DNA of 64,000 nucleotides from Axinella damicornis (Eukaryota; Porifera; Demospongiae; Axinellida; Axinellidae): NCBI GenBank assembly GCA_963931865.1, contig OZ007505.1, positions 2,520,694 to 2,584,693 of the forward strand, read 5' to 3'. Shown piece by piece: positions 12,101 to 23,400 of this stretch (position 1 is its first letter; each line of letters starts with the position of its first letter). The notes under the pieces were generated by a model. It saw only the letters and a program-made list of their open reading frames with translations, ran no database searches and was not told where the DNA came from. The position numbers and the translations under genes were made by a program.

Positions 12101-15100
12101 TGGATAGGCGGCAGGGGGAAAGGATGGATGGGCAGCAGGGGGAAAGGATGGATGGGCAGCAGGGGAAAAGGATGGATGGGCAGCAGGTGGGAAATGATGG
12201 TTGGGCAGCAGGGGAAAGGATGGATGGCCAGCAGGTGGGTAAGGATGGATGGGCAGCAGGGGGAAAGGATGGATGGGCAGCAGGGGGAAAGGATGGATGG
12301 GCGGCAAGGGGAAAGGATGGATGGGCGGCAGGGGAAAGGATGGATGGGCAGCAGGTGGGTAAGGATGGATAGGCGGCAGGGGGAAAGGATGGATGGGCAG
12401 CAGGGGGAAAGGATGGATGGGCAGCAGGGGAAAAGGATGGATGGGCAGCAGGTGGGAAATGATGGTTGGGCAGCAGGGGAAAGGATGGATGGCCAGCAGG
12501 TGGGTAAGGATGGATGGGCAGCAGGGGGAAAGGATGGATGGGCAGCAGGGGGAAAGGATGGATGGGCGGCAAGGGGAAAGGATGGATGGGCGGCAGGGGA
12601 AAGGATGGATGGGCAGCAGGTGGGTAAGGATGGATAGGCGGCAGGGGGAAAGGATGGATGGGCAGCAGGGGGAAAGGATGGATGGGCAGCAGGGGGAAAG
12701 GATGGATGGGCAGCAGGGGGAAAGGATGGATGGGTGGACAATTAGTCTGCATGCCATGGTAGTAAGAGCTTCCCTTCCACTTCCGTCCTTTCCTTTCCCC
12801 TGCTGCCCATCCATCCCGAAATCCCACCCTGAGTGTCCCACAGGGATATGCATGAGTATCGGTCTTGGTGCCAGGGAGAGAAGAGCCAATATACATGATT
12901 GTGTACCGTAGGCGCTCTAATTATGCGTCCTTTCTAATTCTGCGTCAAAATTCAATATCTCAAACCGATAATTTCCAATAATGCGTCGCACTCCGGGGAC
13001 TAATTTGCGTAACGCGATTATAACGGCAGCATGGCAGCTAGCTCGAAGCGCACACAGTACCGTTGAACGGCGAAGAGGGCTCATCACATCACTGCCTCTG
13101 AACTTTGACACAGTTGCGATATGGCTGGGACATCAGTGAAGGTACGAGACAACAACTCACTTATGTACTCTGTGCCCCAGGATACGGACGCCTCATGTAG
13201 GAGAAAAGGCAGCGACAGTCCGACAACCGGGGACAAACACAACCGCTATACAATAGCCTTGTCTACACTCGTCTGACTTTAGTACCTAGCGAGGTGTTTT
13301 CTAATCGTGCGTCGAAGTTCGTCGCCGTTTGGCGCAGACCGAATTTCTATTGTTGCGTTGCATTTCAAAAATAATTATTTTTTGAGCGACGCATAATTAG
13401 AGCGCCTACGGTATTCACTCAACACATTTGTAAATCAGGTTTTGTGTTGCCAATTCTACTATATTGCATGATATTTATCGACCAGTCCTACCTTCCTTCC
13501 CTCTGTGAACTCCGACAGCTCTATAAGCACACACAGTGTACAACCTGCATAATTCTCACCAAGCTCAGACAAAGCTTGTGACAGCAGGAAGTCAGCCATT
13601 GTACGCAACCTCAGCTGACACAGATACACAACAATACAATGCAAACTGTACGATAACAAGCGCTGATGCCTGTACATGATGCAACAAGTCAAAGTGTGTA
13701 AAAATGAGGTCACAATACTTTCATTTGAAGTGGTTGGTTGTGAAGGGCAAAATGCCAAAAGCACAAGTGTTTGAAGTGCTGACCACTTCAATGTTATACT
13801 AGAAAACTTGGACTAAGATTTAATATGCTTCAATGTGGGCATTTTGATCCGTGATTGCCCACACGACCTCCATGGAAACAGGTTGACTAGCCGATGTTCT
13901 ACCACTCAGGCACTTATTCATAGCCAGGCTGAATCCCCCCCCCCCCCCCCCCCCCCCCCCCGCGCGCATGGAGACGAGGCGCTTACTTTGTGTGGTGACA
14001 CAGTCTATAGCACAGGACATACCAGTCAGTCTGACATACCTGCCACTATTCGACACTCATGCTTTCAAAACACTGAGAACTGTACTAGCACCAGCAGGAT
14101 AGGCATCTGGTGTGTACAGAAACAGCACCGCAAAGGGCATAGCCAATACAAGATGGCTGCACATCATGAGCTATATAGCACCAGAGGAGGACGGCCAAGT
14201 TGACCTTTTCTAATCAGGTCTCATTAAAGTCACGTGAAATCTGATACCATGGATTACGTAATGCATGTTAAGTACAGTACTTTCCATAGACATTGTTTCA
14301 ACAGTTTTCACCATCGTGCCCCGGCTTAATCAACAGGAATACTGGCTCGCAGGGAAGCGTAGGCATCTGTTGTCGTTATAAAAGGCCGAGCCCTTCAAGA
14401 TTCAGCTGCGGCACGGCAGAAATGAGTGGAAGTAGTATCCCGGGCCAGATGGTCCCCACGCGTGCTGCAAACATCTGGCCCGCGAGACTCGAGTGGAGGT
14501 TCGGTGCCATCTCGTCGGTTTTGCAAAGCACGTTCAACGATTGCCAACTGGGAACACTCCATAGCAGCCACAGAAACGGTCTTCTATTCGTATGGCTATC
14601 TGCAATAACTTTTAATAACCGTCCACTTGTCACATGACAGAAATTCAATAATTACTTGTGAGGTATGCGGTGGCCAACCTCCTCTGATATAGCACTGATG
14701 AGCAGTCTCAGGAGCTGTTAATTTTAGCGTGTGGCTTCTTGCTTTGTGTTAATTTCAGGTGTGTTTCAGCTCAGGGTAGTGCCCTACTTAGCCCAAGGGG
14801 AGCAGCATACCTGGCAGTGGAATGGCATTCCTGAGTCTACTACGTACATACCTGAGAGTACTACTTAGAGCGGAAAAGCATACTTCGCTAGTCTTTTATT
14901 TTAGCAAGGGAATTCTGTGAGCGCATTACATGACTACCACAGCACAGAGGAATGTTTTGTGCCTACAAATGAAGGAGGTCGCAAAGCAAGGTTTCATTTG
15001 GGGGGGGGGGGGGGGGGGAGTAATATGTAGGCAGGCAACTCATCCCTCCCCCCTTACTTTGACATGCAACAATTTTGCTGAGCAAAGTGGAACCAAGGCT

Positions 15101-18100
15101 AGCACTGCTACAAGTGCCAACTATGATGATTGCACATGTAAGGTGATATAAACACACACACAATATAAACAATGCACAAACACACATAATCCCAGGTCAT
15201 TTCCACGTCCAGTCTCATTCCCACGTCCAGTTTGTGGTCCGGTTTGTAGCATGAACAACTCTAGCATCCCAGCTTGATCAACCCTTGGCCATGTACCGGG
15301 GGATAGCCTCGTTCCCAGGCCCTGTACGGGGCCTGGGAATGAGGCTACTGGGGAGGGGGATGCCATAACTTCTCACTAATGATGTCAGCATACTTGTTAA
15401 TAAACTGCCAATAGCTGTGAAAATTGTGGTTTTGTTAAATTCTGCAGCAAGTGTTGTGGTAATTAACACAACCTACATGCTCTCAACCAGAGCAGCAGCA
15501 CTTGGTGAGGCACATAACTATGGAGACATAACTATGGAGCTTGGAACAGTGAGATCACGGACACACATATGCCACCAGAGTGACTGCCGATCAACCAACA
15601 TTGAACTTGTCTGACCGATCCATGACTGCAAGGGACTGGACTACTCCATGCAGACCTGCAAACATGGACGGAGCTGGCGAGCCCGTAATAATTATTGTTT
15701 GTCAAAGGTATCTCTACTCTCGGTCCCAGACCGAAACCAACCCACCCCAGCATGTGGACATCAGGGTATGGGAACAAGACCAAGGTACTTCGTAACAGCC
15801 ACCTACATAAGTGAGCTTATACAACTCTTCTCTTCCGTGTTCAACACACTGACCAGGTGGAGAGTGCCGGGACAAGGTTGCCACTCGCCCCATTCACACG
15901 ACAGGGACAAGGTTGCCACTCCCCCCATTCACACGACACATTCCTGTCCTAATGGGATCCACCGTCCCAGGGGAAAACCACCCCCTGACGACTCACTCAG
16001 AGATGACCACCACCAGGTAACATGATCAGACTACACAGGTACATGTACTGCGGAACTGGGAATTGAGTTCCCACACACAAAAGGAATGCAGTGCTATTAC
16101 AACTGCACATGAAACCTCCTCGTATCAGTACTGATTAGAGTGTAATCAGCACACATCACCACTCAATCCGGTTTGGTACAGATTATGGTGTTTGCTGCCT
16201 GGATACTCTTGTCGGTACAGTGAGCATCCCACAGTTCACATGAACTTGCTTTTACACACGAACAGCCCGCACACGATAAACATATCAGCTGAGATGGTTG
16301 GGAATGATGCAAGTCTGTAGTCCTCTACAATCATGGTACATGTAGTTGAGGTGGTCGTGACCCCCAAAGGGCCAACTTAGGCCCCTCCAATTCTGACTCA
16401 ACTCGCTGAAGACAGACTAGCGATGACTGACTGATACAACTCTGGTTACAATACATAGCAACGGACAAAGAGTCAAAGACCTACGCATATACGGACACAT
16501 CCACTGCACATCAAAGGACACATCCACTGCACATCAAAGGACAATACAACGGGAGGAACTAGGCAGAACAAAGTTTAACCAACATCAAACGTACTGATGT
16601 CACTTTACAACATTGTCTACCACCCTCTAATTCACTCCACAACTCAACTCCAGGAAGTACACACTAAGGTTGAGATTTCAACAAGCCGCTGGTAACTGAA
16701 CCAAGCCACAGCTACTCCATTAGATAATTAGCTGCTAGATTCAACTGTCAATTGGCAATCATACGGCAGCCATAAGTTCCAATTGTAACGGTATCCAACA
16801 GAAGACATACCTCATCAGCAGTTGCATGCTCTACTGTACCAGTGGTCCTGAGTGAGCATCACTGCTAGCACACCTAGCCACGTTCCCAGGCTCCCCCTAG
16901 CCACGTTCCCAGGCTCCCCCTAGCCACGTTCCCAGGCTCCCCCTGCGCAGCAACGTATAGTAAGGAGGGGGAGAGCCTGGTACGCTTTTGCACGAGATGT
17001 CACGGCACGGGCGTCATGTATGACCTCACATGAACAACACAGACAAGTGCATACCCACATACATGCACAGACACACACACACACACACCCACCCTCCCAC
17101 TCACACATCACATGATCCATGCAGATCCACAGAGAGGGAGAATGAGCCTACTACATGGATGGGAAGTACCAAGCAACCACCAACTGGCTGCGTTTCACCA
17201 TACCTTCAAGCACATTTACCTGGGCACTGAGCTACTGGTGTGGTACGGAGAGAAGTACGCAAGAGAGCTTGGGATATCCACTGATCCACAGAGAGGGTGA
17301 AAGAGCCTACTACATGGATGGGAAGGACCCAGCAACAACCAACTGGCTGTGTTTGTTTGCCATGCAAGTTCAGTAAGTAGTGTTGCGTGACGACTAGTGT
17401 CATGTGTCATGTGACTAGTGCAACGGTGTCAAGTGCTGGCAGGGTCATAGGAGGAGAGAAGCCGGCAGCTTCACAGCACACACTGAGCTATCAGGTATCC
17501 ATGTCATGATGCAAACGTGATTGGTATGTGAAAGTATTAGGTGAACCACAATGGGATATTTCAAGTATGCATTCGATATTGTGTTGATGATTATATCAAT
17601 ACATAAGTTGTTAGGTAGACATTATTACATTGCAATATTGCGCCCAAGATATATACCATGGATTGTGGTCCGATCAAGTTCGTGCCAATTTTCATGCTTG
17701 AATGTGAACTTGAAAAAAAAAATACCTGCAACTTTTTGTTTTTTGTTCTCGCGAACAATTGGGAAAGAGGTGTGCTCACTATAATTATTGCTCCATCAGC
17801 CTGTGCAAGTATTGCCATATGCCCTGTGCAAGCACTGCCATCCCCTCAAGGGACCTTTACAGACTGAGGTCAGTCCCACAGTCATTAAAGCTGCCAATGA
17901 CACACCAAGAAATTTCAGCCAAGGTCTAAAGCAATCAACAGGCACAGTCCAGTAGGTTTTGTTACATGGCATGCACTAGCTGTCGCCTAGCCTCGTACCC
18001 AGGCCCGACCGCCCGAAAAGAAAGGGCCTGGTATCCACTGTTTGTGCATGCGCTTAATTTCCCAGAAATCTTGGGAAAATCGTGGACTACCGTGTTACAT

Positions 18101-21100
18101 CCGTACAACCACGACGTCAAAATCGTGTACTACCGCTATATGTTCCGTGCAGCTTTCCTGAGCAACGACGGAGTTCGACGATTGAGCGCTCTCCCATGAC
18201 CTTCAGTGGCTAAGTACTCCTGTAATTGTCTCCAGCCAGCACAGGTAGCCTCCATTTCGGCCGTTTGCACAAAGAAGACGATTCTACACGGCTCACACGA
18301 CCGAGGTTTGAACGTCTGTGTGCTACGAAGGATTACCGTTCGTCGTGAACTGTAAGTTAGCAAGTATTACTAGCAATCCAGGGCAGTATAGCGCTAGTTG
18401 CCATGTAGTTCTGGTGATATCCCGGCTCGATCGATCTCGTTCTGGTAGCTACGTCACAGCATCAGCACGTGGCCATATTCTGCATCATATGCCCCTCCCC
18501 CTTGGTCTTAGCCTAGATAATTACGCGCATGCGCTAACAGTGGATACCAGGCCCTTTCTTTTCGGGCGGTCGGGCCTGGGTACGAGGCTAGCTGTCGCCA
18601 GGAACTGGAAAATGCTGTCAAGAGCAACGTTCGGATAATTTTAGGGGGCATGGTCAAAGGTCATGACCTCTCACGGTCTTGCTGTGTCATTAACCCTTTA
18701 AGCACCGAATTCTTCCCACCAAGACAACACATTTTCATGCATTCAGCGCACACCACTTTCGTAGGTACTCCTCTCCCACAGCATTCGCTCCTCAGCGGCC
18801 AAACTTGGTGGGGCCCGCACACATGGAGAGACCTCTCTGGCAATACCGTTAATGATATTCATGACCCCCCACAAGCCCAGCAATCGGAGGTCAAAGGTGG
18901 ATGTCAGCCGGATTTTCGCCCAGCATTTCCCTAAACTTGGGCCAGATCTGACTGATGGCACACCTTACACCACCAATTTGCAGGTTTTCTTGAGGCCCTG
19001 GGTGGGGTCTATGAATATCATTAGAATCAAAAATTCTCGGGTCAATGAATCTCATTAAAATCAAAAGACGCCCACGACAGCCCGAAGGGGGGGCTGCCGC
19101 CCCCCCTTCGAAACCCCCCCGCTTGTACGTTTAGTGGGGGAGGCGCGCCGAAATCTGACCAAATTTTTGAGTTCGTGCCTGAAAGTCGTCCCTAGGCCCT
19201 CTGAAGCCTTTTTGGTCTCTTTTTGGACTGATGAGAAGCCCTACATGTGCATAGGGTCTAAATGACGCATTTATGCGTCAATAGGGCTTAAAGGGTTAAA
19301 AGTGTTCTGTTGTAAAGACTTATGACGAATTTTCCCTCTACTGTATGAAACTGGAGATGCAATATGCTGAAACACGGGACACACTACCCAGGTCTGTATG
19401 ACATGGTCACTGAGTTACCATGGAAACCACAGTGGACTAGACACAACAGTGCATGCTCAACTGAGAATAAGATAATGGTTGGAACTAAAAGCCATCACAA
19501 CCAATGTTGGGTGCATACAAATAGGTAGTACATTTGACCCACGATCTAGTAATGGTCTAACAATTGGCTAGCCACCTTTAATGTTTCAGTTCAGAATAAA
19601 GTTGTAGGTATCATCCCATTGTGTTTGCTGATATGAACAACCAGTGGCCCCACACACATCAATAACAATCTGCTGCTATGGCAACAGTTACCAAGCAACC
19701 ATCAATACATTAAGATTTCAATGTGTGTCTGTATGTCTGTGCGTAACAGAAGTGGGAGCAGCAGCTTAATGAGACGAGATCGGAGAGCAGTAGCTGAGGT
19801 GGATGCAATCTGGGCATCGGAGCAGCAGTTGAGAAGTGGACGCAATCGAGGAACGGAGGTGAGAGTTCATCAGACTTCAGCACAGAGAGCTGCCGGGCGA
19901 TAGACTGCCTCATGAGGGGGAAGTAGCTGAGCAAGGAGTAAAGCTACTTGGTTGAAATAGCTTAGTTTGTTTTCCTCTGTTACTGAAACAACGCTATGAA
20001 AAGCTGGCCATCTGACTGCTATCAAGAGACTAACCAAATCAGTAGTGAATACTTTGACAGGCACATAACATAAAATCGCAGGTGCTACTACGGTCATTCC
20101 AGCATCGCTCTGAGGTCTGGTGCTGGTCAAAATCTGTGCAGCAGTTAACTCACAGAGTAGCAATAACTGTTGGTAATGAGTACTTCTAGTAAAGGAACTT
20201 AGTCAGCGATGACATTGTCCACTAGGCTAGGATACCACCTGGTCACTCCACAGACCTCAGTCTGCTGTTCAACCAACATCTTAGCTTCCTTTCAGCCACC
20301 AATTGACTTGACCTACAAAGTATTGTACTGTTACATGAACCTGTTCATTGTATACTCCACTCTATACAGAGGGTGCCCGGGCCAAGGAACAAAGACATGT
20401 GCATAACTGAAAACACAAGGGGATCACCTTAAATTAGCTGGGCGTGGGACTGACCAGGTCGTGAGTTTATCAGATAGGAGACTTTCATATCCCATTACGA
20501 CATTGCTAGGGATTAACCGTGACCATTACTACTAGATACTGACATCGAGTGGGATGCCACGAAGGGTTGGAATGGAAATCTGATTAAGAAATACCATCAA
20601 CATATAATTATACTGCTGAGAGCTCATCCCATCACCACCTAGCTATCATGTTCCTACAAGGTAACACTCTGTCCGCTACATGAGGTGTGCACACTGTGAA
20701 CAGACCAAGCTGTATTTCAAACATTCATACACACACTTTAGAGCAGGAAACACCAAACAACGTGACCGGCCAAACTACAAAACAAGATTACAAAACACGG
20801 TTCTACTTGATCGACTTGCACAGTGTCAACTCCATCTGTCACAGGACAGTGAGTGTGTGGTTACTTTGAAGCTGAAAACAAGATCTGCAGCAGCAAGGGC
20901 TCAGTCACCTTAGTTCACTACCTCCAGTGTCACATACTTCAAACACTCATGCATAGCGTGCTAATCTGTTCCCAGGTAACCTGACTTTCGACTGCTGATC
21001 CACCAAAACTGATACAGATGTTTGCAAATCACTTGTCACTTGCAGCAACGAAAGAACTTGTTTCAGGTGAGCAAGAGGTGAGTGATACACAGAGCGGTTT

Positions 21101-23400
21101 ATGTGAGTCCTTTTGTACAGAAGAATGGCACACCTCGATTGCCGAGCGAATGTGACGAGTCAACATCTTGAACGATACTTGATGCTCGTGGCAGTCACAT
21201 GAATTTCGGTCATTTCATTGGACTGTTAAAAATCCTTAGTTCACGCATGCAACAAGTGATCTGCAAACATCTGTACGTATATTCACATGGTTTCCTATTT
21301 CAGAACAACAGTTTAAGTCAAAGGTCAGTACAAAACAAGCTTCATTCCTTGGCGGCCTGGACTTCATCTGATACACTCGTAGAAGAACAGAATTGTGAGA
21401 TTGGCATGAAATTTTCCCATTCTCAAGCCATTAGATATTCAGAGATGCCATCCTTGAATGAAACTCAGAACCTTTCTTGACTGGAACTCAGATTTGGAAT
21501 CTACTGCCCCCCACATTTCCTAGTACAGGTAGCCAAGGACTTCCTAGTACAGGCAACCACGCTGCAGAGTACAACCACAGGCTCATTCCTAGGCTGTTTC
21601 CTAAGCTACCAGTCTCCTAGGGACTCCTACTACTGAAACATCCTCTGCCCTTTCAGCAAGGGTTTAAGGTCAAGTTCACGTGTACCCTTACAACTCACCT
21701 GTATGGTAATCACCCTCAAAACATCAGCACCTCTCCACTTCTCTGAAACGTGTACAAGTTGTACTTCCTGACCACACTGGTTTCTACACTCAAGGTATAT
21801 CAGGTGTATGAGGAGGATGGCGTACATCCAGTTCGTAAGATTGGCCAGTTGCATTTAGACACAACTCCGCAGTCAGTTGTCACATGCAGCATGGGGAGTG
21901 GCCGGGGACAACTAGCCTGCTGTTTCCATGTGGGATGGGAGAGAGACAAGGGCATGGGGACACCCCACTTGGGATGGGGGGATAGGAAAGGGTGAGGACA
22001 ACTAGCCTGCCATTTTCACATTGGATGGGGAGGGTGAGGACAACTAGCCTGTCATCAAAAGGGTTGCCTAGAATAAAGAATTTCGTTTGGATGTTTCCCA
22101 TCACGACAAGGTGTCTCAAGTGATGTCACAGTCCTCCTTTTAAAGAATCAATGAAACACTCCATTAGACTCAAATCCTATTAGCCAGTCGCATGTTGCAA
22201 GTTGATTGCCACAGAATATTACCCCTATGATCAAAAATATCCTTGGTTACAGACTGAAGAAATTCACACAAAAGGGACTTAGGTCAACTGAATATGTTGA
22301 CACATGACCTACTACTGCAGATCATAGATATTATCTATGTGCAGATCTTGTGCACATAGAAGTGAATCCAATCTGGCCTCATAAACGTGGAAGCTTCAGT
22401 GTTACTCATGCGTACAGTGTTAGTCGGTGGCAGTACAATGCTTGCACCATTCCTAGTGTCCAGGATGTGGTGTACAGCTGTGCTCTCCATACTTTGACTG
22501 ACACCTAGCTCAGAATTCTGCTGCACAATTTCCAGCCTCTTGCAGAGATCATACGATTATTGAAAAGTTCTTCTACTGGTTAGCACGAGACATGGAGATC
22601 TGTCACTGTGTGTCAGGTTGAGAGCTGCTACGAGATTATGGTCTCCCAACACGAAAGTGTTGAATCGCTGCAGGAACAACTGGAATTCCTGTTGCTCTGA
22701 AATCTGAAGCAGCTTTGCAAAATAATCAGGTCAGTTAAGCTGCTTCTGAACTTCAGCATCCATTACAACAGCAGCTGCCTGAGCAAGCAGCTGCCGAAAT
22801 CGGTGATTAGATACCATATCAATTCCAAGCTACCCTGTTTAATATTCTTTTAGAGCTGAAGTGGTGCTGAAAATCAGTTCTACAGCATTTCTCACAAAAA
22901 GGTTCATCAAAGTCTTAGCCAAGCCACAAAACAGACCTTCACACACAATTCCGGTTGTCTTTGAATAGCCCGCGTATACTTATGACAGTATAGACGCAGC
23001 TGAACACGCTATACTAACGTTCATACACCCTATGCTACCCTCATGGCGGTTCATGTTCTTAGCTATACTCCTCTTGCTCACCGTTCACTGCATTCCCCGT
23101 ACCCACGGCCACAGCTACCCCATTCGGCCTGGCTGGGCTGTAGGCATCACTGGTGCTGGCAGACCGCGGGGAGACCTCTTGGCGAATGCCCGGGCTTGGG
23201 GTCAGGTCTTGGCGCCTTTCCTCAAACACCTCCAAGTTTGCGGAGCCCAGAGTATCTCTGGAGCGACTCCTGTGCGTGAGTTGGGGCGACTCGTCGAACA
23301 CACTTAACTCGTCTTGGATGTCTATGCACACTGTGTGGGCTTCCACCGCCATGTTATGGCGCGGGATCAAGAAACTCCTTTTGTTGAGCAGCCGATACAC
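3948..23400 (-). CDS. CDK14-like: PFTAIRE-type cyclin-dependent kinase (CDK14/CDK15-like), 11 exons
   Basis: Exons in transcription order: 23400-23082, 9121-8964, 8192-8028, 7817-7643, 7428-7334, 6321-6135, 5635-5515, 5179-5086, 4898-4835, 4335-4287, 4122-3948. All junctions are GT-AG with matching phase; the total is 1602 bases, 533 residues. The kinase domain begins near residue 226. Visible parts are the glycine loop [12 protein letters not shown], the lysine in LVALKEIRL, the signature PFTAIRE (about 266-272), HRDLKPQN (about 345-352), DFG, and [19 protein letters not shown]. These identify a cyclin-Y-dependent PFTAIRE kinase (cell cycle/Wnt family role is family knowledge). WGVGCIF is WGVACIF here. 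The N-terminal exon 9121-8964 carries [11 protein letters not shown], as in CDK14. The 23.1-23.4 kb exon is inferred: its donor phase completes a Gly codon with exon 2, but the intron would be 14 kb. The start could be Met1 or Met17. Confidence 0.85.
4425..4820. mobile_element. 396-bp TAG-family MITE in a kinase intron
   Basis: Two long arms are inverted copies of each other (about 4434-4515 and 4738-4815), sharing CCCAGTCCCACGCCCAGCTT, GCTTGCAGTACGGTAAAG and GGGCCTGGTACATTTCCTCA. The right end is GGGAACGAGGCTA; the left end is decayed (TAAACACGTTCCC). It lies between the kinase exons 4287-4335 and 4835-4898. Confidence 0.8.
4911..5038. repeat. (GGGA)n tract, pyrimidine-rich on the transcribed strand
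   Basis: GGGA/GGGT tetranucleotides occupy the kinase intron directly upstream (minus strand) of the acceptor at 4899. They read as CCCT repeats in the transcript. Confidence 0.95.
5195..5246. repeat. (TG)n followed by a G run
   Basis: Simple sequence beside the acceptor of kinase exon 5086-5179. It reads as poly-C then CA repeats in the transcript. Confidence 0.95.
5690..5865. repeat. purine-rich minisatellite, unit GAGGAGATTGTCAGTGGTGA
   Basis: About six units of 23-33 bases lie in the kinase intron upstream of exon 5515-5635. Confidence 0.85.
6340..6600. repeat. GGAGG-rich low-complexity intron
   Basis: Almost pure purine on the plus strand, pyrimidine in the transcript. It abuts the acceptor of kinase exon 6135-6321. 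The long proline/serine frames on the minus strand come from this tract. Confidence 0.9.
8203..8392. repeat. (GGGA)n tract upstream of kinase exon 8028-8192
   Basis: GGGA tetranucleotide array with a few GGGT and GAAG interruptions. It reads as CCCT repeats just upstream of the acceptor at 8193. Confidence 0.95.
9122..9162. repeat. (TG)n microsatellite beside kinase exon 8964-9121
   Basis: Nineteen or so TG dinucleotides read as CA repeats ending in the acceptor AG in the transcript. Confidence 0.95.
9637..9686. repeat. imperfect hairpin (CTCGTAGGACAG arms)
   Basis: CTCGTAGGACAGACAGTGTG is followed about 10 bases later by CACACTGACTGTCCTACGAG. A further partial arm (CCGTCCTACGAGGG) follows near 9705, so the structure is repeated. 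Confidence 0.75.
10055..10136. repeat. 14-bp tandem repeat CTGACCAGGTACGG
   Basis: Six direct copies in the large kinase intron. Confidence 0.95.
10247..10316. repeat. AGTAATCTC short tandem repeat (ATTACTAGAGATTACTGG family)
   Basis: Repeated AGTAATCTCTAGTAATCTCC units. The reverse complement (GAGATTACTAG) forms arrays at 11057-11310, 61984-62017 and 63836-64000, so the motif is a dispersed family in this genome. Confidence 0.9.
11057..11402. repeat. about 117-bp tandem repeat, three units
   Basis: Each unit contains GAGATTACTAGAGATTACTA, then GTACTACAGAGTACTACTAG, then a CACTCACTTGATGAG stretch and GCTGCATTGCAGTCAACATG. The second and third units are almost identical; the flanking partial copies are more diverged. 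Confidence 0.9.
11855..12735. repeat. AGGATGGATGGGCAGCAGGG minisatellite with 265-bp higher-order repeat
   Basis: A roughly 22-24 bp unit is repeated close to 40 times. Variant units (GGCCAGCAGGTGGGTAAG, GGCGGCAAGGGG, GGTTGGGCAGCAGG) recur in the same order every 265 bases, giving three higher-order units. The 300-400 codon frames in both directions are repeat translations, since every frame is open. Confidence 0.95.
12904..13413. mobile_element. 510-bp MITE with 24-bp inverted ends and TA duplication
   Basis: The ends are CCGTAGGCGCTCTAATTATG and its exact inverse, each flanked by TA, which fits the Tc1/mariner-type TA target duplication. AATnnTGCGTC(G) motifs recur inside both ends (about 12934, 12980, 13300), possibly sub-terminal transposase sites. 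No transposase frame is present. It lies in the large kinase intron. Confidence 0.85.
13927..13962. repeat. C homopolymer run
   Basis: About 31 consecutive C, then CGCGCG. Confidence 0.95.
15304..15347. mobile_element. 44-bp palindromic TAG-family MITE
   Basis: TAGCCTCGTTCCCAGGCCC with inverted GGGCCTGGGAATGAGGCTA and a 6-base loop. Family termini are conserved at both ends. Confidence 0.85.
16878..16945. repeat. three tandem copies of a TAG-family MITE end
   Basis: CTAGCCACGTTCCCAGGCTCCCC is repeated three times. A single inverse end (GGGGGAGAGCCTGGTACG) follows at about 16966, so one element end seems to have amplified. Confidence 0.8.
17125..17372 (+). pseudogene. PRDM9-like SET-domain relic, partly duplicated
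   Basis: The frame-independent peptide signal is strong. HREGE-(stop)[17 protein letters not shown] is followed, after a frameshift and a deletion of roughly 20 residues, by [18 protein letters not shown] (about 17222-17276). A second partial copy, [21 protein letters not shown], follows at about 17283-17350 with no downstream part. [18 protein letters not shown] is the characteristic end of PRDM9/PRDM7-type SET methyltransferase domains. Copy 1 has TGA where copy 2 has an Arg codon, so it is broken. It sits on the plus strand inside the proposed kinase intron. I infer a degenerate, internally duplicated insertion and not an active gene. Confidence 0.65.
17988..18590. mobile_element. 603-bp TAG-family MITE with perfect 55-bp inverted ends and 9-bp duplication
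   Basis: The left end starts TAGCCTCGTACCCAGGCCCG and the right end is its exact inverse for about 55 bases. Flanking GCTGTCGCC occurs at 17979-17987 and again at 18591-18599, a perfect 9-bp target-site duplication. There is no transposase frame. Nine-base duplications are typical of Mutator-like elements, so mobilisation by a MULE transposase is inferred. Confidence 0.9.
18690..19299. mobile_element. 610-bp element with TTAACCCTTTAAGC inverted ends (piggyBac-like)
   Basis: TTAACCCTTTAAGC at the left and GCTTAAAGGGTTAA at the right form 14-bp inverted ends beginning in TTAA, the target of piggyBac transposases. A second inverted motif (GACGCATTTATGCGTC) lies near the right end. No transposase frame. 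Confidence 0.7.
19300..23081. other. distal part of the large kinase intron, no gene recognised
   Basis: No exon with conserved domain content was found on either strand. The short frames have no supporting splice context. Apart from scattered short repeats I see nothing to annotate. Confidence 0.4.

Noticed and set aside
11682..12896. Open frames of up to 404 codons on the minus strand (and 145-172 on the plus strand)
   Set aside because: They lie in a minisatellite whose unit is open in several frames on both strands. No domain or splice context is present.
23032..23307. Plus-strand 91-codon frame with a signal-peptide-like start
   Set aside because: It is antisense to the better supported minus-strand kinase exon 23082-23400, whose donor phase fits the next exon. 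No plus-strand splice partner was found.
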